Below, in pieces: positions 42,859 through 51,082 of a DNA stretch of 64,000 nucleotides (the stretch's first letter is position 1; each line of letters starts with the position of its first letter). Below the pieces are notes generated by a model. The model had not been told where the DNA came from. It searched no databases and saw only the letters and a program-made list of their open reading frames with translations. The DNA lies in the NCBI RefSeq assembly GCF_900114565.1, contig NZ_FOTM01000012.1, forward strand, positions 53,980-117,979. Direction: 5' to 3'. A program made the translations under genes and the position numbers. This stretch comes from Leifsonia sp. CL147 (GTDB taxonomy: Bacteria; Actinomycetota; Actinomycetes; Actinomycetales; Microbacteriaceae).

Positions 42859-43893
42859 ATGATCGAGAACGACGCGGACGGCGCTCCGCGGCGCGCGACG
42901 CTGAAAGATGTCGCCCAGGCGGCCGGGGTGTCGCAGTCCACCACGTCGCGGGCGCTCAGCGGCGAAGGCTACGTGGCGGGCGGCGTGCGGGACCGTGTCC
43001 TGGCCGCCGCCGAATCCCTGGGCTACGTGCCGCACGCCATGGCACGCAGCCTGCGCAAGCAGGACAGCCGCACGATCGGCGTCCTCGTCTCCGACCTGCG
43101 GAATGCCTTCTACGCGGACCTCGCCGCCGGGATCGCCTCCCGCTCGCGCCGCGAGGGCTACACGATGATGCTGGTCGACGACCAGGGCTCGACCGACGCC
43201 GAGATGGATGCGGCACGCGCCTTCGTGGCGACCCGGGTGGCCGGAGTGATCGTGACACCGCTGTCCGGGGAGGTCTCGGCCTACCTGATGCGCCAGCACA
43301 TCCCCGTCATCGAGGCCGACCGGCAGTTCTCGGCCGGCCGCTGCGACGGGGTCATCATCGACAACGCCGGTGTCGCGAAGCGGATGACGGACCACCTCAT
43401 CGACCTCGGGCACCGCCGCATCGCCCTCTTCATCGACGAGACGACGTGGACGACGGGTGGCGAGCGCGCGGCGGGCTATCGCCGCTCGCTGGAGGGATCG
43501 GGCCTCCCCGCGGATCCCTCGCTCGTCATCTCCGCCGGCTGGGATGCGGACGGCGCCCGCAAGGCGGCGATCGACATCCTGGCCCGTCGCGACCATCCGA
43601 CCGCCATCTTCGCCGCCAACAACCTGCTCGCCGAGGGCGTGTGGCGGGCGACGAACGACCTGGGTCTGCGCATCCCCGAGGATGTCAGTGTCGTCTCGTT
43701 CGACGACTCCCAGTGGATGAGCATGGTGAGTCCCGGGATCACGGCCGTGGCGCAGGATGCCGTGTCGCTCGGCGAGACCGCGCTGGACCGCCTGCTGGAG
43801 CGGCTGCAGGATCCGATGGCCGAGCCCCAGACGACGGTGCTCGACGCGGAGGTGCTGCCGCGCGGCTCCACGGCCGCCCCCCGCGCGCTGTAG
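42859..43893 (+). CDS. LacI family transcriptional regulator
   Basis: This 344-residue protein has the LacI helix-turn-helix (ATLKDVAQAAGVSQSTTSRAL, residues 13-33), hinge region with AMARSLRKQ, and a periplasmic-binding-protein-like sensor domain (TIGVLVSDLRNAFYADLAAGI, and later FDDSQWMSM). ATG at 42859 follows GGGAAGGG; a start at 42811 is less likely. It is divergent from the sugar permeases and flanked by operators of the pattern TGTGGNAWCGWTNCCACA at six sites in the window. It is the obvious candidate regulator of that set, responding to a glycan-derived sugar. Confidence 0.9.
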   Translation: MIENDADGAPRRATLKDVAQAAGVSQSTTSRALSGEGYVAGGVRDRVLAAAESLGYVPHAMARSLRKQDSRTIGVLVSDLRNAFYADLAAGIASRSRREGYTMMLVDDQGSTDAEMDAARAFVATRVAGVIVTPLSGEVSAYLMRQHIPVIEADRQFSAGRCDGVIIDNAGVAKRMTDHLIDLGHRRIALFIDETTWTTGGERAAGYRRSLEGSGLPADPSLVISAGWDADGARKAAIDILARRDHPTAIFAANNLLAEGVWRATNDLGLRIPEDVSVVSFDDSQWMSMVSPGITAVAQDAVSLGETALDRLLERLQDPMAEPQTTVLDAEVLPRGSTAAPRAL

Positions 43894-43940
43894 CGGTCCG
43901 CCTGCGCGAAGTCCGCGTCCCCGGGGGCGGGCCGCCCTCT

Positions 43941-44004
43941 CGCCGAGGTGCTCGTTGTTGCACTCGCTCGCGGCGTGTCGGATGCAACAACGAGCACTTT
44001 GGCG
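43941..44004. repeat. Long palindrome, family B, fourth copy
   Basis: CGCCGAGGTGCTCGTTGTTG pairs with CAACAACGAGCACTTTGGCG around a loop containing GCGGCGTGTCGGA. It is the most perfect of the four family B copies. It lies between the lacI-type gene and the BadF-type kinase, upstream of that gene's operator. Confidence 0.85.
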
Positions 44005-44020
44005 GCCGCTCGCCGAGAAC

Positions 44021-44038
44021 GGTGGAAACGATCCCACA
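44021..44038. promoter_or_regulatory. LacI-type operator of the BadF/GH4/FAD operon
   Basis: GGTGGAAACGATCCCACA matches the operator pattern with one base changed at the 5' end and one in the left arm. It lies 35 bases before the chosen start of the kinase gene. Confidence 0.65.
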
Positions 44039-44073
44039 AATGGGGCAGGATGGGCGCGGCGGAAGGAACCGAG

Positions 44074-45105
44074 GTGAGATCCACGCACACAGGAATACAG
44101 CCCGCGCTGGTGGTGGCGATCGACGGAGGCAACTCCAAGACGGAGGTCGTCGTGCTCGCAGAGGCGGGCGGCGAGCTGACCGAGCGGGCCCGCGCCATCG
44201 GGCCGGGGAGCGGGGCCGGCCCGGAAGCCGTGGCCTCTGCCGTCTCGGCCGTGCTGCGCGAGACGGGGACCGACCCCGCGAGCGTCGGCTCGGTGTCCGC
44301 AGCGGTGGCCGGACTGGATTTCCCGGGGGACGAGGCAGGATATCGTGCCGCGCTGTCGGAGCTCTTCCCCCGGGCGGTCGTGGACGTCGTCGGCGACGCC
44401 GTCGCCGTGCTGGAGGCGGCCGCCGGCCTGGATGAGGCGCTCGCGATCGTGTGCGGTGCGGGTCTCAACGCCGTGGCGCGGGGTCCGAAGGGACTCGCGA
44501 CCGTGCCCGCGCTCGGCTGGCTGAGCGGCGACTCGGGTGGCGGCGACGAGCTCGGGCGGGCGGCGGTCCGTGCAGCGGCCCGCGCCGAGGATGGCCGCGG
44601 ACCGTCCACCCTCCTCCTCGGCCGGGTTCTGGCCGAGACCGTCGCCTCCGATACCGCCGAACTGGGGAGGGCCATCCGGGACGGGGCAGTGTCGATGCGG
44701 CAGGTCGGCGCGCTCGCGGCCACGGTCGCCCGGACCGCAGCCGACGGCGACCCCGTGGCGATGGAGCTGCTCGCGGACTCGGCCCGCGAAGCCCTGCTGC
44801 TGGCCGACGTGGTCGTCCGCCGCTCGTGGGACGGCTCTTCCGTCCCCGAGGGGACCCCCGCGATCCTGGCCGGTGGACTCTTCGCCGACCCCGGCTTCCG
44901 CGACAGCGTGTCGGCCGGTCTCCGCGAGCGCGGCTTCGAGCCGCGACCGCTCGAGTTCCCCCCGGTCGACGGTCTGGTACGCGCGCTGCGCGAGCGCGCG
45001 AGCGCTTCGAGAACCCACCACCCGGGTACCGGCCACGCGAGCACCGACCACCCGAGCACCGACCACGCGGTTACCGACCACCGACAAGAAGGGGATTCCC
45101 GATGA
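44074..45105 (+). CDS. BadF/BadG/BcrA/BcrD-type ATPase, N-acetylglucosamine kinase-like
   Basis: This 343-residue protein has the actin-like kinase motifs VVAIDGGNSKTEVVVL, GDAVAVLEAA and IVCGAGLNAVA, followed by GWLSGDSGGGDELGRAAV. This pattern matches the bacterial/eukaryotic N-acetylglucosamine kinase group. GTG at 44074 follows GGAAGGA; an ATG at 44050 is possible. The C-terminal 28 residues are a His/Thr/Asp repeat tail (STDHPSTDH) that looks like a repeat expansion. The stop overlaps the GH4 start by four bases. A LacI-type operator is just upstream. Phosphorylation of GlcNAc or a related sugar before GH4 action is likely. Confidence 0.85.
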   Translation: MRSTHTGIQPALVVAIDGGNSKTEVVVLAEAGGELTERARAIGPGSGAGPEAVASAVSAVLRETGTDPASVGSVSAAVAGLDFPGDEAGYRAALSELFPRAVVDVVGDAVAVLEAAAGLDEALAIVCGAGLNAVARGPKGLATVPALGWLSGDSGGGDELGRAAVRAAARAEDGRGPSTLLLGRVLAETVASDTAELGRAIRDGAVSMRQVGALAATVARTAADGDPVAMELLADSAREALLLADVVVRRSWDGSSVPEGTPAILAGGLFADPGFRDSVSAGLRERGFEPRPLEFPPVDGLVRALRERASASRTHHPGTGHASTDHPSTDHAVTDHRQEGDSR

Positions 45106-46373
45106 AGATCACGGTCATCGGCGCCGGCTCCACCTACACGCCCGAGCTCGTCTCGGGCCTGTGGAACGAGCGCGAGCGACTCACGGTCGACGAGCTCTGG
45201 TTGATGGACATCGACGGACCGCGACTCGAGATCGTCGGCGGAATGGTGCGCAGGATGCTGGCGCGGCAGGGCGCGGACGTCCCGGTCACGCTCACCACCG
45301 ACCGCACGGCAGCGATCGAGGGCGCGGACGCGGTCCTCATCCAGTTGCGCGTCGGCGGGCAGAAGGCGCGGCTGGGGGACGAGCTGTTCCCGCTCGCGTG
45401 CGACTGCGTCGGTCAGGAGACGACCGGCGCCGGCGGGCTGGCCAAGGCGCTGCGCACGGTCCCGGTGGTGCTCGACATCGCGCGGGAGGCGCGCGAGCGG
45501 GCCGCACCGGGCGCCTGGGTCGTCGACTTCACGAACCCCGTCGGCATCAACACGAGGGCCCTGCTCGACGACGGGCACAAAGCGATCGGCCTGTGCAACT
45601 TCGCGATCGGCGTGCAGCGCTGGATCGCCCGCGAGCAGGGCGTGGAGCCGCGCCGCGTCGAGGTGGACCCGGTCGGCCTCAACCACCTGTCGTGGGTGCG
45701 CCACATCCGTGTCGACGGGGTGGATGTGCTGCCCGGGATGATCGCGGAGCGTTCGGACGAACTGGGCCGGCGCGGCGGCGTCACCGGCGAACTGATCCGG
45801 GACCTCGGCGTCCTGCCTTCCTATTACCTCAAGTACTACTACAGGCACGATGCCGCGGTCCGGGAGCTGAAGGCGGCAACGCCTCGAGCGACCGTGGTGG
45901 CCGACGTCGAGCGGGAGCTCCTCCGGCTCTACGCCGACCCGGCGGTGGACACCAAGCCGCCGCAGCTGGAGGCGCGCGGCGGCGCGTACTACAGCGAGGC
46001 GGCCACGGCGCTGCTCGCCTCGCTCGTGGCGGGCACAGGCGACAACCATGTCGTGAACGTGCGCAACGACGGTCTGATCCGTGGACTCGCGGACGACGAC
46101 GTGATCGAGACGCTGTGCCGGGTGGATGCGTCGGGCGCCGCGCCACTTCCCCAGGACCCGGTCGAGCCGGAGCTGCTCGGGCTGATCCAGCATGTCAGCG
46201 CCTACGAACGGCTCGCGGCACGGGCCGCCGTGACCGGTCACCGCCGGCTGGTGCGGATGGCCCTGCTCGCGCATCCACTCGTCGGTCAGTGGGACCTCGT
46301 GACAGCACTCGAGAAGGGGCTGTTCGAGTCCGCGGGCGAGCTGCTGCCGCAGTTCGCGGACGTGCGCGCATGA
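45102..46373 (+). CDS. Glycoside hydrolase family 4 (6-phospho-beta-glucosidase type)
   Basis: This 423-residue enzyme has the NAD-binding start MKITVIGAGSTYTPELVSGL, FTNPVGIN, the metal-binding Cys165 in LCNFAIG and His195 in VGLNHLSW. GH4 enzymes use NAD+ and Mn2+ and cleave phosphorylated glycosides by an oxidation-elimination route. The ATG overlaps the kinase stop by four bases, so the kinase may make the phosphorylated substrate. There is no PTS in the window. The exact substrate, phosphorylated or not, is uncertain. Confidence 0.88.
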   Translation: MKITVIGAGSTYTPELVSGLWNERERLTVDELWLMDIDGPRLEIVGGMVRRMLARQGADVPVTLTTDRTAAIEGADAVLIQLRVGGQKARLGDELFPLACDCVGQETTGAGGLAKALRTVPVVLDIAREARERAAPGAWVVDFTNPVGINTRALLDDGHKAIGLCNFAIGVQRWIAREQGVEPRRVEVDPVGLNHLSWVRHIRVDGVDVLPGMIAERSDELGRRGGVTGELIRDLGVLPSYYLKYYYRHDAAVRELKAATPRATVVADVERELLRLYADPAVDTKPPQLEARGGAYYSEAATALLASLVAGTGDNHVVNVRNDGLIRGLADDDVIETLCRVDASGAAPLPQDPVEPELLGLIQHVSAYERLAARAAVTGHRRLVRMALLAHPLVGQWDLVTALEKGLFESAGELLPQFADVRA

Positions 46374-47929
46374 GCTGGTCCGTCGAGGTCGTGGTCTACG
46401 GTGCGACGTCAGCAGGGGTCGCCGCAGCGGTGGCGGCCGCCGAGGCGGGGGCCGCCACGCTCCTGGTGGAGCCCGGCCACCACCTGGGCGGGATGACCTC
46501 CGGCGGGCTCGGCTACACCGACGTCGGGGATGTGCGCGCGCTGGGCGGTGCCGCCGCGCGGCTGCGTGCGGATATCGCGGAGCACTACGGCACGGCTCCC
46601 GGACACTACGCGGGACCGGAGCCCCACGTCGCGGAGGGGATCTTCCGGCGCTGGCTGGAGCAGGCGGGCGTCGACGTCCTCTTCGGCGCACGGCTCACCG
46701 CGGTCGAGACCGCCGATGCCGCCGAGGGCCGCGCCCTGCGAGCGCTCACCGTCGCGACCGCCGAGCGCATCGAGGCCGCCGTCTTCGTCGACGCGAGCTA
46801 CGAGGGCGACCTCCTCGCTGCGGCGGGCGTTCCGTACCGGGTGGGGCGGGAGGACCGCAGCCTCCATGGCGAGCGGTTCGCGGGCCGGCAGGAACTGCTT
46901 CCCGGAATGCACAACATGCCGCCGTGGGTGTCTCCGTTCGCGAACGATCCCACGGGGCTGACCGAGGGCCCGATCCTGGCGCAGCTGCACGATGCGCCGC
47001 TCGCCGGACTCGGCGAGGGCGACGGCGGCGTGATGTCGTACGGGTTCCGGGTGTGCCTGACCACGGCGCCGGACCGCATCCCGTTCGAGCGTCCCGACGG
47101 CTACGACGAGGAGTACTGGGAGCTCGGGCGGCGACTGTTCGCACGCGACGAGCGCGAAGGCGTCGAGCGCCCGGCCGGCTGGATGATCGGCCTCGAGCCC
47201 AACCTGCCCGGCGGCATGGCGGACGGCAACTCCCTCGGCCCCGTGTCCCTGAGCGTGCTGGACGGATCGGCCTGGGAGTATCCGGACGCATCGCCCGAGC
47301 GCCGCGCCGAGCTCCGGCGCCACCACGTGGATCACACGCGCGGGTTCCTGTACTTCCTGTCCCACGACCCCGCCGTCCCGGCGGCGGTCCGCCGGGAGCT
47401 GTCGCGGTGGGGACTCCCGCCGGGCGAGTTCGCCGATACCGGTCACCTTCCGCACCAGCTGTACGTGCGCGAGGCGCGGCGCATGGTCGGCGAGCGCATC
47501 CTCACCGAGCATGATCTGCTGGCCGGGTCCATCCCCGGCGACACCGTCGCCCTCGGCTCCTATCACATCGATATCCGGGAGGTGCAGCGCGTGTGGAGGT
47601 GGGTGTACGAGCATCCGCGGCCGATCGGCACGATCTTCACGGAAGGGTACCTGTCGGTGCCGGTGCCCGTGTACGGCATCCCGTACCCGGCGCTCCTGCC
47701 GCAGCGGGAGCACGCTGCCAACCTGCTGGTCCCCGTCTGCCTGTCGGCGTCGGCGGTGGCTTTCGCGTCCGTGCGCATGGAACCGCAGTACCTGATGCTG
47801 GGCCAGGCGGCCGGGGCGGCTGCCGCGCTCGCCGCGGCTTCTGGAGTCGCCGTCCAGGACGTGCCGATCGGCGAGCTCACCGCGCGGCTGCGCGAAGCAG
47901 GGCAGATCCTGAGCATCGGACGACCATGA
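46370..47929 (+). CDS. FAD-dependent oxidoreductase (FAD_oxidored family)
   Basis: This 519-residue protein starts with a Rossmann-like segment VVVYGATSAGVAAAVAAAEAG and LLVEPGHHLGGMTSGGLG, typical of the FAD_oxidored group that includes secreted xanthan-lyase-annexed proteins. Later motifs YEGDLLAAAGV, PIPYPALLP-like region and the final RMEPQYLMLGQAAGAAAALAA fit the family. It overlaps the GH4 gene by four bases and is the third gene under the LacI-type operator. No signal peptide is seen. It may oxidise a sugar released by GH4; the reaction is unknown. Confidence 0.85.
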   Translation: MSWSVEVVVYGATSAGVAAAVAAAEAGAATLLVEPGHHLGGMTSGGLGYTDVGDVRALGGAAARLRADIAEHYGTAPGHYAGPEPHVAEGIFRRWLEQAGVDVLFGARLTAVETADAAEGRALRALTVATAERIEAAVFVDASYEGDLLAAAGVPYRVGREDRSLHGERFAGRQELLPGMHNMPPWVSPFANDPTGLTEGPILAQLHDAPLAGLGEGDGGVMSYGFRVCLTTAPDRIPFERPDGYDEEYWELGRRLFARDEREGVERPAGWMIGLEPNLPGGMADGNSLGPVSLSVLDGSAWEYPDASPERRAELRRHHVDHTRGFLYFLSHDPAVPAAVRRELSRWGLPPGEFADTGHLPHQLYVREARRMVGERILTEHDLLAGSIPGDTVALGSYHIDIREVQRVWRWVYEHPRPIGTIFTEGYLSVPVPVYGIPYPALLPQREHAANLLVPVCLSASAVAFASVRMEPQYLMLGQAAGAAAALAAASGVAVQDVPIGELTARLREAGQILSIGRP

Positions 47930-47997
47930 AACGGGTTCCGTGTCAATCCCCATGACGGGAGAGGAACCCGGTGCTTCGGGTGAGGCACTATGTGGAC

Positions 47998-48312
47998 ATG
48001 GGAAAACTCGTCTACGGAGCGGGACAGGAGTACGACCTCGATGACCGCGTGCTCAGCCACGTCAAGCTCGCCATCGTCGCCAAGCTCCGCCGTCACGAGA
48101 GTTTCCTGCTGAACTGGGATGTTCCCGTGGAGCAGGGCTCGGGGCGCGTCTCCCTCTGGATCAGCCGCGAGGTGCCCCTCGCCTTCCAGTTCAGCGGCAG
48201 CCGTCCGCCCGCGATCAACCCGCAGTGGCTCGAAGCCCTGATGCACACCTCGCAGCGCACGGGCGGGATGGTCGTCATGCCGGAGGACGAGCTGGCACGG
48301 CACCTCGGGTAG
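47998..48312 (+). CDS. DUF7882-like small protein
   Basis: This 104-residue protein begins MGKLVYGAGQEYDLDDRVL and continues with KLRRHESFLLNW and SLWISREVPLAFQFSGS. I recognise this as a small protein family common in Microbacteriaceae and often mislabelled as an ATP-dependent DNA ligase. No enzyme motif is visible. ATG at 47998 is preferred over the GTG at 47971. The gene stands alone after the FAD oxidoreductase. Confidence 0.7.
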   Translation: MGKLVYGAGQEYDLDDRVLSHVKLAIVAKLRRHESFLLNWDVPVEQGSGRVSLWISREVPLAFQFSGSRPPAINPQWLEALMHTSQRTGGMVVMPEDELARHLG

Positions 48313-48479
48313 GGAGTGCACCGAAGGGAGGCGCGCACCGCCCGTCGCGCACGGCCACGCGCACACCCCGCGCACCGCCCGTCGCGCGCTCCACGCCCAC
48401 CGCGCTGCACGCACCGCACGTCCTGCGCATCGCGTCAAGCCCGTGCCTTCCTCCTCAGTACCGACATAGCTTTGCTTGC

Positions 48480-48971
48480 ATGGGCGATATGACGGCGAGC
48501 GCCGTGCTGATGATGCTGCCGCGGCGCGCACACACGCCGGTCGCCGTGCTGGTGGAGGGCGCCGTCCCGTCGTCCCTGCGTCTGGATGTCTTCGGCGGCC
48601 GGGAGCTGTTCGTGCGGATGCGCCGGGGCGTTGCCATCCACGGACTCGCGGAGCCCTACCGGGAGCAGCCCCGGGACGACATCCCCGCCGAGTCGGAGCC
48701 GGCGCTCATCGTGACCTCCGACCGCTATGCCCACGCTCGCTTCGCCTACTCGGCGTCGGTGTTCGGAGCGTCCGACATCATCGTGCTCGTCCCGCTCGAC
48801 GAGGACGGGGAGGCATCCGCGCGCATCCGCGTCCCGGTGCCGTCCCTCGACCGGCCCTCGTGGCACGAGTACGAGCTGGTCTCGCGCACCCGGATGGAGT
48901 GCCGCTACCGCATCCCCGACCTCGGGGACGCCGATCCGGGAGGAGGATCCCATGCTCTATCGGCTCGCTGA
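48480..48971 (+). CDS. Hypothetical protein, paralogue of 49397-50038
   Basis: This 163-residue soluble protein contains RRGVAIHGLAEPYREQPRDD, SASVFGASDIIVLVPLDEDG and IRVPVPSLDRPSWHEYEL. The same blocks, in the same order and with clear similarity, recur in the protein encoded at 49397-50038 (RRGAIAYGVAELYQAMPRDM and following), so the two are paralogues flanking the DUF6098 gene. The end overlaps that gene by 20 bases. The family is unknown to me. ATG at 48489 is an alternative start. Confidence 0.65.
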   Translation: MGDMTASAVLMMLPRRAHTPVAVLVEGAVPSSLRLDVFGGRELFVRMRRGVAIHGLAEPYREQPRDDIPAESEPALIVTSDRYAHARFAYSASVFGASDIIVLVPLDEDGEASARIRVPVPSLDRPSWHEYELVSRTRMECRYRIPDLGDADPGGGSHALSAR

Positions 48972-49404
48972 GATCGAGCGGCTGCTCGACGACGGCGGTC
49001 CTGGTGTCTACGTCCGCTTCTCGGCCGGTTTTGCGGCCGACCTCGAGGCGGGGCCGGCCGACGCCGAGAGCGGGCTGCCGCTGCCCGGGCTGCCGGCGCA
49101 TCCACTCGATCCCGAATCGTGGTGGACGCTGCCGCGCGCCGAGTGGATCGCCCGGCAGCTCACCCGCCTGCCCGCACCGCGTCACGCACCGCGGGAGGGC
49201 GTCGCACCCGAACGGTTCGCCTGGCTGCTGCGCGGACGGGAGGTCGGCCACGGCCCGGAGGGCGACGTCCTCGTCGCGGACGTCCACGTGGTCGGCCGCC
49301 TGGCGGAGTGCCTCATCGAGCAGGCGGACCGCCTCTGGGCGGAGCGATTCGACGCGGTCCTCGGCCGCCGCGAGGCGGAGCAGGTGTCGGTGGCGCATGC
49401 CTGA
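48952..49404 (+). CDS. DUF6098 family protein
   Basis: This 150-residue protein follows an unusually strong ribosome-binding site (GGGAGGAGG). It matches DUF6098 features: GVYVRFSAGFAADLE, LPGLPAHPLDPESWW, WIARQL, RFAWLLRGREVGHGPEGD and a C-terminal helical segment. The family is widespread in actinobacteria and has no known function. It overlaps both neighbours and is part of a four-gene coupled cluster ending in a glycosyltransferase. Confidence 0.75.
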   Translation: MLYRLAEIERLLDDGGPGVYVRFSAGFAADLEAGPADAESGLPLPGLPAHPLDPESWWTLPRAEWIARQLTRLPAPRHAPREGVAPERFAWLLRGREVGHGPEGDVLVADVHVVGRLAECLIEQADRLWAERFDAVLGRREAEQVSVAHA

Positions 49405-50038
49405 GCGCACCCTGCTCGAGGGCACCGCGATCCTCCAGCTCATCTCCGACACCCCGTCGGGCGGAACGGCGATCGTCCTGCGCCGCCCGGAGGCGCCGCC
49501 GTTCGTCGTGATGGGCGACGACACCGAGGAGGGGTTCTCGCGGCTCCGGCGCGGCGCGATCGCCTACGGTGTCGCCGAGCTGTACCAGGCCATGCCGCGC
49601 GACATGCTGCGCGACGGCCACATCCTCCATGTCCGCGGCGATCACCGTCCTGCGCGCGTCGACAAGGCGGGGTCGATCTTCGGTCCGAAGCCCGAGAAGC
49701 TGTGGGTGCCGCTGGACGACGACGGCCGCCCCTTCGGACGGATGCGCGTGCCGATCCCCTCCCTCCAGCGGCCGGCGTTCGTGGAGTTCGCACTGCACGG
49801 GGAGGGCGACGGGGACGTTCTGGAGTACCGCCTCGACGGCGAGGCACGCTTCGGCGAGGGCTACATCTGCCCGTACTGCGGCAAGCTGTGCCCGCGGAAG
49901 GAGCCGCACACCGCGGCGCACGGCGTGGCCGGTCACACGCACGCCGGCGTCACCGCGGGCCAGGACGACGGGGGCCCGGCGCCGCAGACCGGCCCGCTGG
50001 AGGTGGGGGGTCACCACGGCGCCGGGGCGCAACTGTGA
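49397..50038 (+). CDS. Hypothetical protein with C-terminal zinc-finger-like motif
   Basis: This 213-residue protein shares its central region with the gene at 48480-48971. It adds a C-terminal tail with CPYCGKLC followed by His-rich sequence (HTAAHGVAGHTHAG), which could form a small zinc site. The His/Gly tail is disordered. It overlaps the DUF6098 gene by eight bases and the glycosyltransferase by four, so the cluster is co-translated. The function is unknown. Confidence 0.65.
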   Translation: MPERTLLEGTAILQLISDTPSGGTAIVLRRPEAPPFVVMGDDTEEGFSRLRRGAIAYGVAELYQAMPRDMLRDGHILHVRGDHRPARVDKAGSIFGPKPEKLWVPLDDDGRPFGRMRVPIPSLQRPAFVEFALHGEGDGDVLEYRLDGEARFGEGYICPYCGKLCPRKEPHTAAHGVAGHTHAGVTAGQDDGGPAPQTGPLEVGGHHGAGAQL

Positions 50039-51000
50039 GCCGTGCTCTGCGGCTGCTCGTCTGGCAGGTGCACGGCGGCTGGATGGATGCGTTCGTGCGG
50101 GGTCGCCACACCTACCTGCTGCCCGTGAATGCGGCCGGCGAGGGCGGGGTGGGCGACCGCGACTGGCCGGCGAACGTGGTGGATGTGCCCGAGAAGCAGC
50201 TGGCGGAGACGCCGTTCGACGCGGTCGTGCTGCAACGGCTGGAGGAGTTCGACCTGGTCGAGCGGCTGACCGGACGCACACCCGGCATCGACGTCCCCGT
50301 CGTGTTCGTCGAGCACAACACGCCGAAGCAGGGCGTGCCGGACTCGCGGCATCCCCTCGCGGATCGGCGCGACCTCCTGATCGCGCACGTGACCCATTTC
50401 AACGCGCTCTTCTGGGACACCGGTGCGACGCGAACGGCGGTCATCGAGCACGGCGTGGTGGACTACGGGAACTTCTTCACCGGCGAGCTGCCGCGCGCAG
50501 CTGCGGTCATCAACGAGCCGGTGCGCCGCTGGCGGGTGACCGGCTCCGACCTGCTCGGCGGGTTCGCCTCCATCGCACCGGTGGACGTGTTCGGGATGCA
50601 GGCGGACGGGCTCGCGCAGGCGCTGGGGGCGCCGCCCGACCGCGTCGTGGCCGCCGGGGACGTGGAGGCGCCGCGACTGTTCGCCGAGGTGGGACGGCGG
50701 CGGGTCTACGTCCATCCCAACCGGTGGACATCGCTCGGGCTGTCGTTGCTGGAGTCGATGACCGCGGGCGTCCCCGTGGTGGCTCTGGATGCGACCGACG
50801 CGCGCCGCGCCGTGGTCCCGGGTGTCGGCGTGGTCTCCACCGACGTGTCGGAGCTGCACGATGCCGTGCGCGCGTTCGTGGACGACCCGGGACGCGGCGC
50901 CGAGACGGGGGCTCGGGCGCGGGAGTGGGCGCTCGAGCGGTTCGGCCTCGCACGGTTCCAGTCGGACTGGGACGAGCTGCTGGCGAGCTGGGTCGGCTGA
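50035..51000 (+). CDS. Glycosyltransferase, GT4-like
   Basis: This 321-residue protein has a two-domain GT-B appearance. Its C-terminal donor-binding segment HPNRWTSLGLSLLESMTAGVPVVAL includes the E-x7-E-like pattern of GT4 enzymes. VVFVEHNTPK and THFNALFWDTG mark the acceptor-side domain. GTG at 50035 overlaps the previous stop by four bases. The sugar donor and acceptor are not known. Its link to the preceding hypothetical genes is through coupling only. Confidence 0.8.
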   Translation: MSRALRLLVWQVHGGWMDAFVRGRHTYLLPVNAAGEGGVGDRDWPANVVDVPEKQLAETPFDAVVLQRLEEFDLVERLTGRTPGIDVPVVFVEHNTPKQGVPDSRHPLADRRDLLIAHVTHFNALFWDTGATRTAVIEHGVVDYGNFFTGELPRAAAVINEPVRRWRVTGSDLLGGFASIAPVDVFGMQADGLAQALGAPPDRVVAAGDVEAPRLFAEVGRRRVYVHPNRWTSLGLSLLESMTAGVPVVALDATDARRAVVPGVGVVSTDVSELHDAVRAFVDDPGRGAETGARAREWALERFGLARFQSDWDELLASWVG

Positions 51001-51082
51001 GCTGCCGGTCGCCCGCGTGGAGACGGCGGCGCGGCGGTGGCGGCCGGCGGTGGCGGCCGGCGGGGGCGGCCGACGGGGCGGG

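Noticed and set aside
44537..46370. N-terminal extension of the FAD oxidoreductase
   Set aside because: The open frame runs back through the kinase and GH4 genes, but the conserved Rossmann start and the four-base overlap put the start at 46370.
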